DNA from: Larix kaempferi
Lineage: Eukaryota > Streptophyta > Pinopsida > Pinales > Pinaceae
DNA: 64,000 bases
NCBI GenBank assembly: GCA_027924585.1
Contig: BSBM01001067.1
Coordinates: 6,842,501 to 6,906,500 of the forward strand
Direction of reading: 5' to 3'
Positions 22,573-34,827 of this stretch are shown in pieces. Each line of letters begins with the position of its first letter. The first letter of the stretch is position 1. The notes beneath the pieces are model-generated. The model saw nothing but the letters and a program-made list of their open reading frames with translations, ran no database searches and was not told the DNA's origin. The translations under genes were made by a program, and so were the position numbers.

Positions 22573-23891
22573 TGTCACGTCCCCTCCCATGGACCCAATT
22601 CAAGGAAGGGAACATGATGCCAATCTTTGGGGCGTTTACATAAACTCAACCCGATTCATTAGATTCATATGAATTAAAACCAATGTGTGCAGATGCAATT
22701 CAACAAACATGCACAACGGAAATAAAAAAAAAACGTCCACACACATTTCATATGCATACAACATATCAATACAATCATCAAATTATAACATTTCAAAAGT
22801 AAAACACATAGACAGAGAAACACTTATCTTTCTGGTGAAATGGTCCCAAGCAACTAGCTATGTCGCTGCAATGTTCCACCCAACCATAGGCCAGTTGTGT
22901 TCATCAATTCTCTCAACACAACTGCCACCCCCAAGCTAGGCATGATTCTTACAAGGAAAAGGGGACATTCAAGCTCATTCACAGCTGATTAATCATTTCA
23001 TTTGAGCCAAGCTAGTCCACAACTGGGTTTATCAGGCTACATTTGAACCCTGGATGCTTGCACTCAAGCTCAAGCCAAAACAATGGATTTACCAACAGGA
23101 TGGCCATGGGTTTTCCCCAAATCGTTTCCAGCAAAAAACAAATTGTGGGATGGGGAAAAACATTCACAAGGAGGAAAATGATTTATACCTAACTATCTAA
23201 GCATTTAACATCCAAAACGGTCTCTATGGAACCCCAATTCGATTCCCCCTTCCTCCCCACTGTTATACAACACAAAAACGCCCTTCTCCCAGCTGAGAAT
23301 GAAGGAAAACACAAAAAAACATGGCTGGAAAATGCCCAGGTAGCTCCAAACTCGTGAGGGAGGGAAACTGCTTCATGGATAATGGCTTGGGAAGCAATTC
23401 ATGGCTCTTTTCTTGCCCTAGAAGCAAAACGCGATTTTCCATGAAAGGTGGCTTGCCCATACCTGAATTTGGACAGCCATACCTCCCATTCCCCAAGGCA
23501 TTAACTACCTCAACCAACTCTTGGGAGAAATGAATGATTGGGTACAAAAGTAAACCTGGATAGTTGAGGGTTCATGGGTCCTCTCATTGACATTTGGCTT
23601 GACTTGATTGGATCCAAGGTTTGAATGTTTCCCTCCCAATTCCTTGTAAAATCATGCCCCCATCTCTTGCATGGCATAGCTAGTTGTGGGTATTTTATTA
23701 AATGCATATTTACAATTCCCATGGCTCACTAGCACATAGGTAGCATAATATCAAATACTTTCCTCTTCAAGGTCGAGCGTTCACTAGCGAGGCCTTGGCC
23801 TTGAGCTCCACTCTAGGAATCATACATAACATGCATACAATATTTACATTATAGCCCAAAATATTACAAGGGTCAAAATGGGGACATGACA
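22573..23891 (-). repeat. 3' LTR of the LARD-like element
   Basis: Plus-strand start TGTCACGTCCCC and end GGGACATGACA. 1,319 bp, the same length as its partner at 58230-59548. Confidence 0.92.
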
Positions 23892-23904
23892 TTCCCCTCC
23901 CCTT
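23892..23904 (-). other. Polypurine tract of the LARD-like element
   Basis: Minus strand AAGGGGAGGGGAA directly before the 3' LTR. The related plus-strand element has the same tract at 62797-62810. Confidence 0.85.
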
Positions 23905-24319
23905 GGAATAACACCGTCTTCAGTGTTCCAATACCTAGGAATACATACACGCTTTATATATGTTCAAAATTCACAAAATGTAGTAGGTTTGTCTTGCATT
24001 TCACCCTTTACTTGGGTTTTCAGGACCAAGTCCTTTGGCCTTCACAAACTGCTCCTGCCGGCTTTGATCTTCCATCTCTGCAGGTGGGCATTGCTCCATA
24101 GCAATCATTTCCTTTTATTTACCTTCCTGCTGATCTACAAGTATAGAATTTCATGGATTCCATCTTTCTTGCTGTCTTGGCAGCTATTTGAGGAATATTT
24201 TCAGCCAAAATAATAGCTTTTGGCTTGCTGCTATGATTAGTGTGCACAAATGGCTCTCACTTTTCTCACTAGAAACACTTGGCTGGTACTAGCTGCACTC
24301 AATGGCTTTCGATGTACCA

Positions 24320-24760
24320 CCTGTGAGACTCATCATGGAAATTCCTATTAGGACAAGCATAACGCAATATTAAAATTAGTCAATTTTTTTCCCAATTGAC
24401 ATGGAAAGTTCATTCTTCACTCATGAGATTTTCACACTTTTCATGCTTTCCCAACGTACACATGAACTCATTCATGTTCATCCTCTCACGGGGAAATAAC
24501 TATTTCAGCATTCACAATTCATTTCAAGCAATTAGTTACAATCTATTTTCAACCATGACATGCACTAAAAAATCCTCTGTTTTCGAAATGCATCAATCAA
24601 AAAGGAAAGAGAAGAGTAAGAGTTTCCCCCTCTTAGTCTTGTTCCAATTCGGAGCCACACCACCACTGTGGTTTCATGCTCCTTAGCCTTTTTTCACTTC
24701 AATGTGAATGCTTGAATTTCCCTTCTTGGCTATGACACTCAGTGTCTAAGGTCTGTCTAA
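24320..24760 (-). repeat. Internal block shared with the plus-strand relative at 61850-62265
   Basis: Read on the minus strand, it aligns in order with 61850-62265: GTGTCATAGCCAAGAA, CACATTGAAGTGAAA, GGCTAAGGAGCATG, AGAGGGGGAAACTCTTACTC, GAGTTCATGTG and GCATGAAAAGTGTGAAA. This shows the two elements belong to one family. Confidence 0.85.
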
Positions 24761-25292
24761 GGATTTTCAACTGAGGAACCCTTCTCCATTGTTTCCTACA
24801 GAACCTTTGGCTGCTAGGTCCCACACATGTCCATTAGCACCATCTTTCATTACTGCTCGTACTGAGCTCTTTAGGATGGTCACATGTCCACATGCATCCC
24901 TAGGATGCCTTCATAGTCCTTGCTTCCAGCAATACCTACACTCAAACATTGAATCAATTCACATGTTTAGTTTATTTTCGTAGGGTTTATCTCTAAACAA
25001 GAGTTTGAGAAATCACAACCAAATCATATACACATGTATACTCATAAGCAAGAAGCTGCAAGATAACCAAATACTTATCTGTATTGGATGTCTTCACTTT
25101 ATTCCACATGCTCCTTCTTTTCTTTATAAGCATTGGATTTCTCGTGGATACAATAACGAATGTTGGAATAGCACGCAGGCTACTCCACAATCATTCGAAT
25201 GGAAATGCCAGACCAGTACGCCAATTGGTTTTATCAGTGTCAACATCAAGTGGTTAATGCCCCCACCAACTATTCTTTGAATTTATCAAGCA

Positions 25293-25450
25293 TCAGTTAC
25301 TCTCTGGATTTACCAAGAATTTTATGGCACCCGACCAGTTACTCTCTGGTTTACCAAGAATTTTATAGCGCTCGACCAGTTACTCTATGGTTTACCAAGA
25401 ATTTTATAGCGCCTGACCAGTTACTCTCTGGTTTACCAAGAATTTTATAG
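25293..25450. repeat. Tandem repeat, 41-bp unit, in the LARD-like element
   Basis: Nearly four units containing CAGTTACTCTCTGG then TTTACCAAGAATTTTATAG. Further degenerate copies lie at about 25718-25795. The plus-strand relative has a different tandem repeat of about 41 bp at the equivalent place (61550-61672). Confidence 0.9.
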
Positions 25451-27398
25451 TTCTTTCAGGGTCCTTTCTTTCCTACAATGACCAAGGTTTCCAACAAAGA
25501 AACAATAGTGTATCAGCTTAGCTGTTAGAAGAATTATACCTTAAATATTCATTATTCCAAACAAGAACTAAATGAAAAATGAATACTTATCTGTATTGTG
25601 CATTTCAATCTCTGGTCCACAGGGTCCTGCTTCTCTTTGCAAGCCTTGGGATCACCTGCGGAACTGGATCCTGGCTAGCTCGAGGCCACTCCACGCCATC
25701 CAAATAATTATTGCCCAACCAGTTACTCTTTGGATTTACCAGGTGTTCATAGTGCTCAACCAGTTACTCTCTAGATTTACCAAGAACTGGTGGTGCCCAA
25801 CTAGTCCCATACCTGGTTGGCCCTCTCCATTGCCGAGCCAACACATCCATCTGGCTCATTAGCCAATGGAAGGAAACTGCGCCACCGGCCATTATAGGTC
25901 AAGGATCTACTATGGAGCCACAGGAATCTCAGGGTTTTCAATCAGTCTTGGTACCCCAAATTACTTCTGGCCCAATAAAGATGTTATTCCTTCATTAATA
26001 TCACCACATCCCTTTATACACACATCAATTCTTCACCCACACAAGGATGGCACGCCTTGTCCTATGCAAACCAATGGTTCCCTTTAGGAACTCTATAGGT
26101 GACTTTATTGACTGCAAGCTAGCATGGCCCCACAATACCCACTCACACTACACAAGGATGATACCCCTTTTCTGCTACACAGCTCCTTGGGCCTATCCAT
26201 CCCTTCTAGTGTCTTTTAGTGTGAGCGTAGAAAGGTTACCACTACCCATACCGTCCTCTTGAGAACCCTTTCTTCACTTTTCCTCTGAACGTGCAACACC
26301 AAATTGCACCTGTGTAAGCCAATAGCACAAGAAGGATAAGCAGGCTCATCAATATTGCTTCCCAAAAATTGTAACCAAATTTCATAACATTCACTATCAA
26401 GTATTGAAACACCAGGAATGCGTCCATTCCTTAGGGTGTAGTCAATATCGACAACCCTAACATAACCCGACACTTGAAAGGTATGCATCCCTTTCCGATG
26501 TGAGACATGTAGGCCCTAGTCACACTCAAGCAGTCTAGAGTAATAATGAAATAATAAAACATATTCTGCATATTAACACTAGTAACCAGACATGCATATT
26601 CTTTAGCTAGGGTTACAGAATACTCATTCATTTAACATATGTATCTTTTCTTCATTGGAGAAGAATGGGGGCTCCCTTTTCTGAGTCAATCAGTCCTTCG
26701 GTTTTCCACCCCAATCCTCTCACGTTCCTTAACCCACACATGCCTTCTTGGCATAATTTTACTGTTTCACTCACATGCTTTACCAACATGTAGTTCGGCT
26801 GAGACATTATCAGCATTTACAATGGAGTTTCACTAGAAACCCATTTCCATAGCATGGGATCCTTCCCATCTAGTTTGGCTTCTGCAAGCCATCACACATG
26901 GTCTTTCTGCAATGTGCCATCCTGGCACACTTATCAAATAGCCAAACAGTTACCAACATTTAACAATAAACTTCAAATCTGATTGTTCTATCAACCAATC
27001 AATGTCATTAATAATTAAATTTAATATGAATTTGCAATTCTGTCTACTACAGAAATTGATTTGCTTAGCAATGAGGCTATCCTCATATTGTTTGGCTCTC
27101 GTAAGTGGTTTCACTCTGCCCATTATGGTTTCACCCTTGCTACCATACATGAACATCCACCTACAACATGTCCTCCTGAAACAATTTTATATAAGCTAAA
27201 CAGTCATTAGCAATTATTAGCAAAATTTCAAATCTGTTTTCCTACAGAAAATAGATTTGCCACCATGAGATTATTCTCATAAATTTAAATTAGACAATTT
27301 TCAGATCTATTTCATGCATAAGTTAAATTTCACAACCATGAGAACCTTCTCATAACCTTTGTCTTCTCCACATGGTAGATCCCGGTCTTTATTATGGA
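25451..27398. other. Internal sequence of the LARD-like element without recognisable genes
   Basis: Apart from the degenerate 41-bp units near 25718-25795 I see no coding domain. Short open frames here do not match any family I know. It ends at the CTTAT duplication (27399-27403). Confidence 0.5.
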
Positions 27399-27403
27399 CT
27401 TAT
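27399..27403. repeat. Target-site duplication CTTAT (partner 55409-55413)
   Basis: CTTAT directly before the left LTR and directly after the right LTR of the chromovirus; perfect. Confidence 0.93.
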
Positions 27404-30400
27404 TGTAACATCCCATATTTTCGTAAAAATTTAAAATTTTTATTAACGACAATATTAGCTTAATTTATGATAATTTATAATTGCGGAAGATAACAATTGC
27501 TAAATGTAACAATGTTAACTAACAACTGTTTGTACTAAACACCAATATATTTCTGAAGAAACTAATGCGACAGTGAAAACTTTATTACATTCGTAACCTC
27601 TATCATTAAGATAGTCAAATGCATGGTTAGATTAGACTTTTTATGCGACACTTTTTAAAGCAATGCAATGTATGAAATATGTAATAATGAAATGCCAGGT
27701 TAGAAGTGTGATGTGGTACTATTTCTTTGAGACAATACTGACAGTTTGCTTCTTTGCTGCCCAAGGGAGTCCTATGAGGGACCCTGAAGCTTACTTAGCT
27801 ATAATGCTAAAACATTGGACCTGTTCTATGTGCAGACAATAGGTAAGAAGTTTCATGATTGCAATAAATTCCAAATAGCATGAGTTCAACTTCATCGTAT
27901 GAAAATAAAATAGAATCAATAGAGACTGTTGCAAATGTATAAGCATACAGGTACGGTTCACGTGTTTACTCTTCAACTTTCCAAGGTTCGTCTTGTATCA
28001 ACTTAATAAACATCGTCACTGTAGTCATCATTATACTAGCTGGTTCTGTTGTCGTCATTGTGCTAGCCGGTTTTGTCGTCGTCATTTGAAAGTAGTACTA
28101 GGATAGTACAGTACCAAAAGTGGATAGGAATCCAGAGAACTTATTGTTCCAAAATACTAAACTATATGTGATAGCATAATTGTATGTGAGTTTTATACAA
28201 CACTTTTAATTAACTTTAAAATCTTATGGTTCACCATTCCTATTCTCTACTATAATTATTTAGGTCTTAAGTAATCAAAATTGTCCTTCCCAATGACTAG
28301 GCATTTGTATCAATTGAATCATAAACATTTACACACATAGATTAACTATTTTGCAAATTAAAACTTTGAACTATTAACTATTATTCCATATTGTGGTCTA
28401 TTCAAGTCCTATATATATAGTTATGTAACTATATCGATTTCTTGGTTCATTATCGACATTATGTATTCAAATCGAAACTTAAGATAATAAAGAGCAAACA
28501 TTTGATTATCCCTAAACTATATAAATAGTTTGTAATTCGTTATCACATTGTATTATATAGAAACTATAATAATAATGGGGCAAGCAATCAAATGAAACCT
28601 TTATATATCGTTACTAATACTATGGTGACATTTAAGAAGTTATTTTAACATGGATAATGCAGGGTTCAGTCACGTCAAGAGAGCTGGAAAGCATTTAAAA
28701 CGAAACTTGACAAGTTGCTGGTTCAATTAATGGCGGAGGTCTTGAGCTGCGGTAGAGATCATGCATTGATCCTGTATTAAAGGCTCGGTGTCATGTCCCT
28801 GCCGAGTTGGATGTCCATTGATCCAGGTAGACATGATTGTCTCCAAACGCGTCGATGTGTAGGATTAATACACCACGCGTTAGTTGTGCATGCTCCATTG
28901 TATGCCATGGTGGTGTTGTCAACCTGTAAAATAGGTTTGGTATTTATTGCGGACATCGTTTGTACCAAAGCTTAGTTTTCTAGCAATGTGGAGACCATCG
29001 ATGGTGATGAACCTAAACCGTCGGATGAAACCCTAATATCTACCGTGGAAAAGAGTTAAGACTTGAAAAATGATTCACTGTGCTATTGTTTCGGCTGGGG
29101 TGGTCGACAGGCTGCCGAAGTCTGGGTAGGAAGTTTGCAAGGGTTTCGAACCCGAGATCTTCTCAATAAGTTGACGTTGTAGGTTTTCTTACTGTGATGA
29201 TGAAGTGGTTTTGAAAAGATAGATTCTCTGGTTCAAAGGTTATAGTTTTATGCTTTAATATCTCTGAGACAAGCAAGAGTGTAAAAGAGGGAAAATACAA
29301 AGTTTAGGCGAGGATAGTGGCTCCTTGGTGTCGTTCGTGAAAATGTTCTCGTCAAAGCTATGGAGGTAAGCTTTTCGTTTAGCAAAGGTATTTGCATTTC
29401 AAAAATAAGTTTATAAAAATATCAGATGTCTAACTCTGGTTTAATGTCATTTGCAGGGTGTAAACAGAATGTCTGGCTAGGGTATGGTGAAAGGAAAACC
29501 TTGCACTCTTACACCGATAAGCTTCAGGTCTTCCATACCCTTGTAGTGCTCTTCGTCTGTGCCGTGGCTCTATCATTGAAGGTGGTTTGGGAAATCTTCG
29601 AAACACGATTGTTAATAGTGATAATTCGGTGTTATTTTGCAAACTTGTTGTTTGTCGACTGGAGATATAACTCGTCGATTTTGAATATTCGGGCTCTTTT
29701 GCCTATTGGAAAATTTGGTATAAACCCTGTTTAACTTTGTTTCTTTGTTAAAGACATATTATAAACGTTGCTCGAGCTTCGTCTTTGTTTTAGAACTTAT
29801 TCTGTGGTGAAATGATAATCTGATCATTTGTTTAAGATGCTAGATTGGCTTCGATCTCAGGTTTGAAAAGAGTGTAAAGATTTGTTATGAAACATTATGA
29901 ATCTAGCTAGGGTTTTCCTTTTAATACGAAACTCAGAGTTATAATAATCGCAACCAATGTTAACAGATCCAAAGAAATAATAAATACATGGTAATAATAA
30001 TTGTGTTTAGTAAATTCTTATCATTTGTAAATTTCTAGATAATACAACAGTACAATAAAAAAAGAAAGCAATGTGAGTGCTAAGTGCAGAATTTCGTGAA
30101 AACTGTGAAAACTATAATTCTATCTATAATTTAATTTCCTATACATATAATGCAGGTGTAATAATTTCAATGAAACTGTGTGTGAGTGAAAAATATGCAT
30201 ATGAAGTGTGTGTGAAAAACTATTGTTTTCCAGCTTATTATAAAGAATATTTTATTCAATGTTAGTAGTCTCAAAACAATGTTCAGTGTGTAATTCGTCT
30301 ACCTTTCATGGACATAATTTATGTGTTTTGGTAGGATGATTGCATAAGAATTATTTAATTGTCTGATTATTATAAAAATGAGGAAATATTATATATATTA

Positions 30401-31453
30401 AATATTATACAGACCTCCTACAATTAGTTAACTTAAGAACAGAAAACTGATGCATACCAGATTATTATCAAGCTATCAAATTCAATGGCAAAATTTCCCT
30501 ATCTTCTATTCTATTTTAATTTGCATATCTCTACTAGAGTACGATGCTGCCAAATAGCATGTGGAAAAATGGGGATATTGATTTATCAATTCATCTTTTC
30601 CATTAAACTTAAACATTTAGATTTAGAACAATTCTAGGATTATATTTTTCTTTCAAAAACAGAAACACAGAAAATACTGTTTAAACATAACAGAAATTAA
30701 ATAAGAGGAAATTGTAGAACCTGATTAAAACCTGTAGGGCAACAAAACAACTCGGGAAGACCGTTCCACCCAACCAAACTCCTGAAAACAATCAAATACT
30801 TTCTTAGGACCCCCGAGCCTGTTCGCTGAACCACCAGGAGGAAGAAGCTTCAGGAATATGGACTTCTTCTTGTTGTAGTAATCTTCTGAATCTTCAATAG
30901 GTAGAAGTAAAAAAGACTTTCTCCTACAACTCTGTTTCTCTTCAATAATAAGCAAAAACTCGGTTTTCAATCACCAGTAATCTCCCTTATTCGAATCTCT
31001 CTTGAAATCACCTGATTTGCAAGAGGAAAACATTCTACAGAAATGTTGATTAAGGGCTGCCTGCCCAATTCGAATTTTCCTTTATAGGCTGCCTAGGCCT
31101 TTTCAGATGTTACTGGGTCATTAAATGAGCTGCCTTCTCACTCCCTCCACCTAGGGGATAATGCCCTATTTAAGGGGAAGTTGTCCCATAACCAATAGTT
31201 AGTGGTGTGATGTAACTGGTGCCATGTGTCCCATTCCTTCCAACAACTTCCATTCCTCCTAGTGGGTCAGTGAACACTCATTCAATAGTCCTCCTAAGTG
31301 TTTGTCTCCTAATTAATTTATTTAAATAATAATATTCAGTAATTACATTCATCCATGATCAAAATTGATCATAATTACAAAACTTGTAATTAAATTTAAC
31401 ATAAAGTATTTTTGCAAATAAATAATAATGTTCAGAAATTTGGGTAGGTGACA
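27404..31453 (-). repeat. 3' LTR of the Tekay-like element (4,050 bp)
   Basis: Matches 50899-55408 along its length with a few percent differences, except that it lacks the 460 bp at 53306-53765; the junction is at 29810/29811. No credible gene lies inside. It carries a 27-bp tandem repeat at 28021-28087. Confidence 0.95.
28021..28087. repeat. 27-bp tandem repeat inside the Tekay-like LTR
   Basis: Two and a half units of GTxGTCxTCATTxTxCTAGC followed by a GGTTxT end. The other LTR has the same array at 51516-51582. Confidence 0.85.
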
Positions 31454-31470
31454 TACAACCCCCCCTTAAG
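31454..31470 (-). other. Polypurine tract of the Tekay-like element
   Basis: Minus strand CTTAAGGGGGGGTTGTA directly before the 3' LTR. Confidence 0.85.
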
Positions 31471-31510
31471 TCTCAACATCGTCCTTGATGTTGGCTAGTC
31501 ACTCATTTGA
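31471..31510 (-). other. Last codons of Tekay-like pol, severed by Tat copy B
   Basis: On the minus strand the reading from 46081 (LFQEH) resumes after the Tat insertion and reaches a TGA within four codons, near 31498-31500. The Tat element therefore landed within the last few codons of pol. Confidence 0.7.
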
Positions 31511-31515
31511 GTGTT
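31511..31515. repeat. Target-site duplication GTGTT (partner 46076-46080)
   Basis: GTGTT directly before and directly after Tat copy B; perfect. Confidence 0.93.
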
Positions 31516-32455
31516 TGTATTGGAGAAAACTCACTATGGCTTGGGAATACCACAACAGACAGATGACTACCAGAAATCTACTCAATTCTCAAAACAATGC
31601 TATTATAAATGACAATGTTAAAAACATGGAGAAATGTAACCAACCTCGATCCAACGTTTGATGTAGATCCCCGTTGGAGCTTTCAATCCGTGCACATCCA
31701 AGCACTTGTAATCTGCAAATTAGTCTTGACAACGAATATCTAACAAGTACATGTGATATATAAATAACATTAACATCATCAATAACAATGGTCCATAATA
31801 TCATAAGCAAATGCAACCCAATGTATAATAAATGACATTCACACCATGAATGGACGAGAACATGAGTATTTCTATTAATGAACAAGAAGAAGTGAAAAGT
31901 GATACGACCTCTTGCCGTCAACCAATCTGAACCAAGATCTAGATCAATCCACTTGTGCCTCCACCACTTCAATCCTCCATGAATGGCAAACTCAAACTAG
32001 AAAGGAGTTTGGAAGGTGAACATAACTGGTTCACAACTACAAGGATCAATGAGTGCAGACTCAAGATAGGGAAAAAATACACTAGAGTTCCTTTACTATT
32101 CTCTTCCTCTTCCCGTCCATAAGCCATATGTGCTCAATATATAGTCCTCTCAAAGGTAGGTGAAAGGACTCATCGAGACGTTACTTGGGCAGATGGAGAG
32201 CCAAAGGTCACCCAATGATCGCTTTTTGGGAGTAAAAAGTAATAAAATAGTGGTTTTTACCATTTTATTTGATACCCGCGGGCTATAGTGATGCAACTCG
32301 CGGGTATGCATGCTATAGTGATGCAACATGCGGGTAGGAACAAAAATAGGATAAACTAGTATCACTGAAGGATGAAGATGGATCTGAGTCACTGAAATGG
32401 ATCCTACAGGCCAAAGAATGTTGATGCTCACAGGGTGGAAGATTTTTGTGTAACA
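31516..32455 (-). repeat. 3' LTR of Tat copy B
   Basis: 940 bp, plus-strand start TGTATTGGAGAAAAC and end TGTGTAACA. Pairs with 45136-46075. Confidence 0.95.
32272..32338. repeat. CGCGGGTA-type palindromic repeat in the Tat LTR
   Basis: ACCCGCGGGCTATAGTGATG and a second CTATAGTGATGCAAC copy are bounded by CGCGGGTA and GCGGGTAGG. The same array is in the other LTR at 45892-45958. Confidence 0.8.
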
Positions 32456-32467
32456 GATGCCCCCTAA
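32456..32467 (-). other. Polypurine tract of Tat copy B
   Basis: Minus strand TTAGGGGGCATC directly before the 3' LTR. Confidence 0.8.
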
Positions 32468-32867
32468 TGTGTGAGGTCAGAGACTGAAAGTGGTACGATG
32501 TCCGAAATACATTATAAAACTCAGAAGTGGAGTGATGGAGACACAAGTGGAAAGAACGGATCACTCGTCATAATACAATAGTATCTCTGAATACATGTCG
32601 ATATAGTACAACAATCTGATACAATGGCCATGAATAGGAAGTACATAAGTAGATACATGTCATAAGTGATCATAGCCATGATCCCTCTACAGTAAGATAT
32701 GGTCTTCTACTTAAAAGAGGACAACTAGTGCAAACTGGAGGTACAAACTGCTGAAATATGAGAGGTGATATCTCAGATGTAAAGTCAAAGTCATATGTAG
32801 CATACTGAATGCCACAATCGCCTGGGGTCTTCTACACAAGTATTCGACGGTGCAAGTCCCATCAAGT

Positions 32868-33210
32868 GAATAAAAGAGTTGGGGTCGAACCTGATGAGAC
32901 ATCGTCTGATTACCGGTCATTGATGTATACCGTTAACAGACGCGAGATGACCCACCGATAATGAAAATGGGCATCAAGGCATAGAGAACAATCATCAGAG
33001 TGTGAATAAATGGGTTGAAGTCGAACACTAGGATGAATCCATCTATCAAGGGACATTGATGTATTCCCAAAACTATCGATGGCGAGAGAGCCTGCCACTA
33101 ATGACTGCAAGCCTCAAGGTACTCAACCGAACTCTAAGCCTCAAGTCCCGGAATAAATGAGTTGAGGTCGACGGAATGAGACTCGCTGGAAGGAGGGCAT
33201 TAAGGCATCC
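32868..33210. repeat. Degenerate tandem repeat, unit about 135-150 bp, in the Tat 3' region
   Basis: GAATAAAxGxGTTGxxGTCGA begins near 32868, 33003 and 33151. Between them CATTGATGTAT recurs (about 32921 and 33055). Three diverged units can be recognised. Confidence 0.65.
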
Positions 33211-34827
33211 CCCATCAACCAGCACGAGGTACCAACAATGCTGAAAGATTTGGAAGATCTCAGGTGAAACGGACTGACTCAATAAGGATGGCCAACATGC
33301 AATAGTCAAGATATCTGAGGAGTGGCCGACCCTGGTTTCAGGACTTCCTTTGAACAAGAGCATGGGCAGATGGATAGACTCAGGCAGCATAGACTTGACA
33401 TAAACTGTGCAATGCAGGAGGCATTACAAAGGGATCCATAATGAATGGAAGCTTAACCAATCGGTGGAGAAAACTGAGAAACAAGTACAGCTCCTAAGGC
33501 CCAACTATAGTCCCGACTCATAATGTACGGAGTGGAATGAATGCTCTATTCAAAGGTGACACAATAGCTGCCAACAAGAAATAATGACCATAAGCCCGCC
33601 CGACTTTTTGGAATATTTGATTTTTTTTGTCTTTTTCATATTTGGGAAAAGCTTGAAAAAGAATAAAATTGCTTATAGTACAACAAGTGAGGGAACGAGT
33701 GTCAAATAGCTAGCAGACTAGTCCCAAGCAGTGGAACATACCTATGCTCAATGCAAGGAAGTGCGTGCAGGATGTGGACACTCGGGGGGGTGTTCCCTCA
33801 GGGTCAAAGGGTCATCAAATTGTGAAGGGAAAATATATAAGCTGTGTAGGGCTCGACAGGGAAAGTGCTCAGGCACCAGGCTAACAATTGAGAAAGCGGG
33901 AGCTGACACAAGGCTCAAGCGGCAAGCAGGATGATGCAATGCAATCACAACATGATATAACTGAGGGGAGTCCTTAAGGGAGATGACCAACATAAGACAA
34001 AGTAGAGTATGAGTCTTTATTGCAACGTCATGGCGTGACTACAAAGGACTCCCAATCCTGAGGACAAACAACGGCATGGGCACCAAAATGCATAAGGGGG
34101 TTCTAACTAGGGTACCCATGTTCGGGAAAGCCCTACCGCCACATGACGACACTTCTATAACAGTGTGAAGGTTCCGTGTCAGTCACGAAGCGGGGTCGCA
34201 CCTAGGGTTTATGAAAATGGTCAACAGTCAAATGCATAATGCATGTGGAAATGGCATCTAACCTATATGCCAGGTGTGAAACATACCTGCCGTAGGTGTG
34301 AAATGAATCGGAACAACTCTCGCCGAGGAAATCTGTTGAAAAAACATTACTCCATGACATGATATTAGTTCATAATGGCCCAAAATTGACAAAACTATAG
34401 AAAAGTGGGTCCAGAAAATTATAAATAGTAACAAAATTTAATAATTTTCAATTCATTTGCACTATTCACCATTTTGGAATTGAGTGGTAAGTTTGCACCT
34501 GAAATTTCAAGCGCCAATCGTGGGAGCTACGAGAAACCGTTCAGCGAACCGTCTGGAGCAGGTTAGTGGTCACTGCCATACCTTTCATTTAAGTGATTTT
34601 ATTTCAATTTTGGCCGGTGGGTTATTTTGTTTGGCCAAGCCCTAAATGGCTTCAGCACTACCCGCGGGCTGTAAGTATGCGGGTCGCGGGTAGGGCATCA
34701 AACGCGCAGTCAAAAAACTGGTTTCCCGCGTCTACCTGCACCTGTATACAATATAGCTCGCGGGTAAGGTAATGAAGAAGTTTTTAAGCATGAAACTGAC
34801 TAAAAATCTCTTACTTTGCAATCCAGG
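33211..34827. other. Tat copy B 3' region upstream of the antisense ORF
   Basis: No recognisable protein in either direction. It contains the putative promoter side of the antisense gene, with a cluster of CGCGGG motifs at 34659-34768. An acceptor-like sequence (CTTTGCAATCCAG) sits directly before the ATG at 34828, so a 5' leader intron is possible. Confidence 0.45.
34659..34768. repeat. Cluster of CCCGCGGG / CGCGGGTA motifs before the antisense ORF
   Basis: CTACCCGCGGGCTGTAAGT, GCGGGTCGCGGGTAGG, CCCGCG and CTCGCGGGTAAGG occur within 110 bases, 60-170 bases before the ATG. The same motif type recurs in the LTRs and in the 5' leader. Confidence 0.75.

Noticed and set aside
25293-25450. Possible CRISPR-like array
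   Set aside because: Units are contiguous with no unique spacers, in a plant retrotransposon; it is a simple tandem repeat.
29426-29734. A 102-codon open frame present in both Tekay-like LTRs (also 52921-53229)
   Set aside because: Preserved only because the LTRs are copies of each other; no domain, and many differences between copies are not synonymous.
31589-31972. Open frames of 110-127 codons in both Tat LTRs
   Set aside because: They are shared because the LTRs are duplicates; composition is AT-driven and no family is recognisable.
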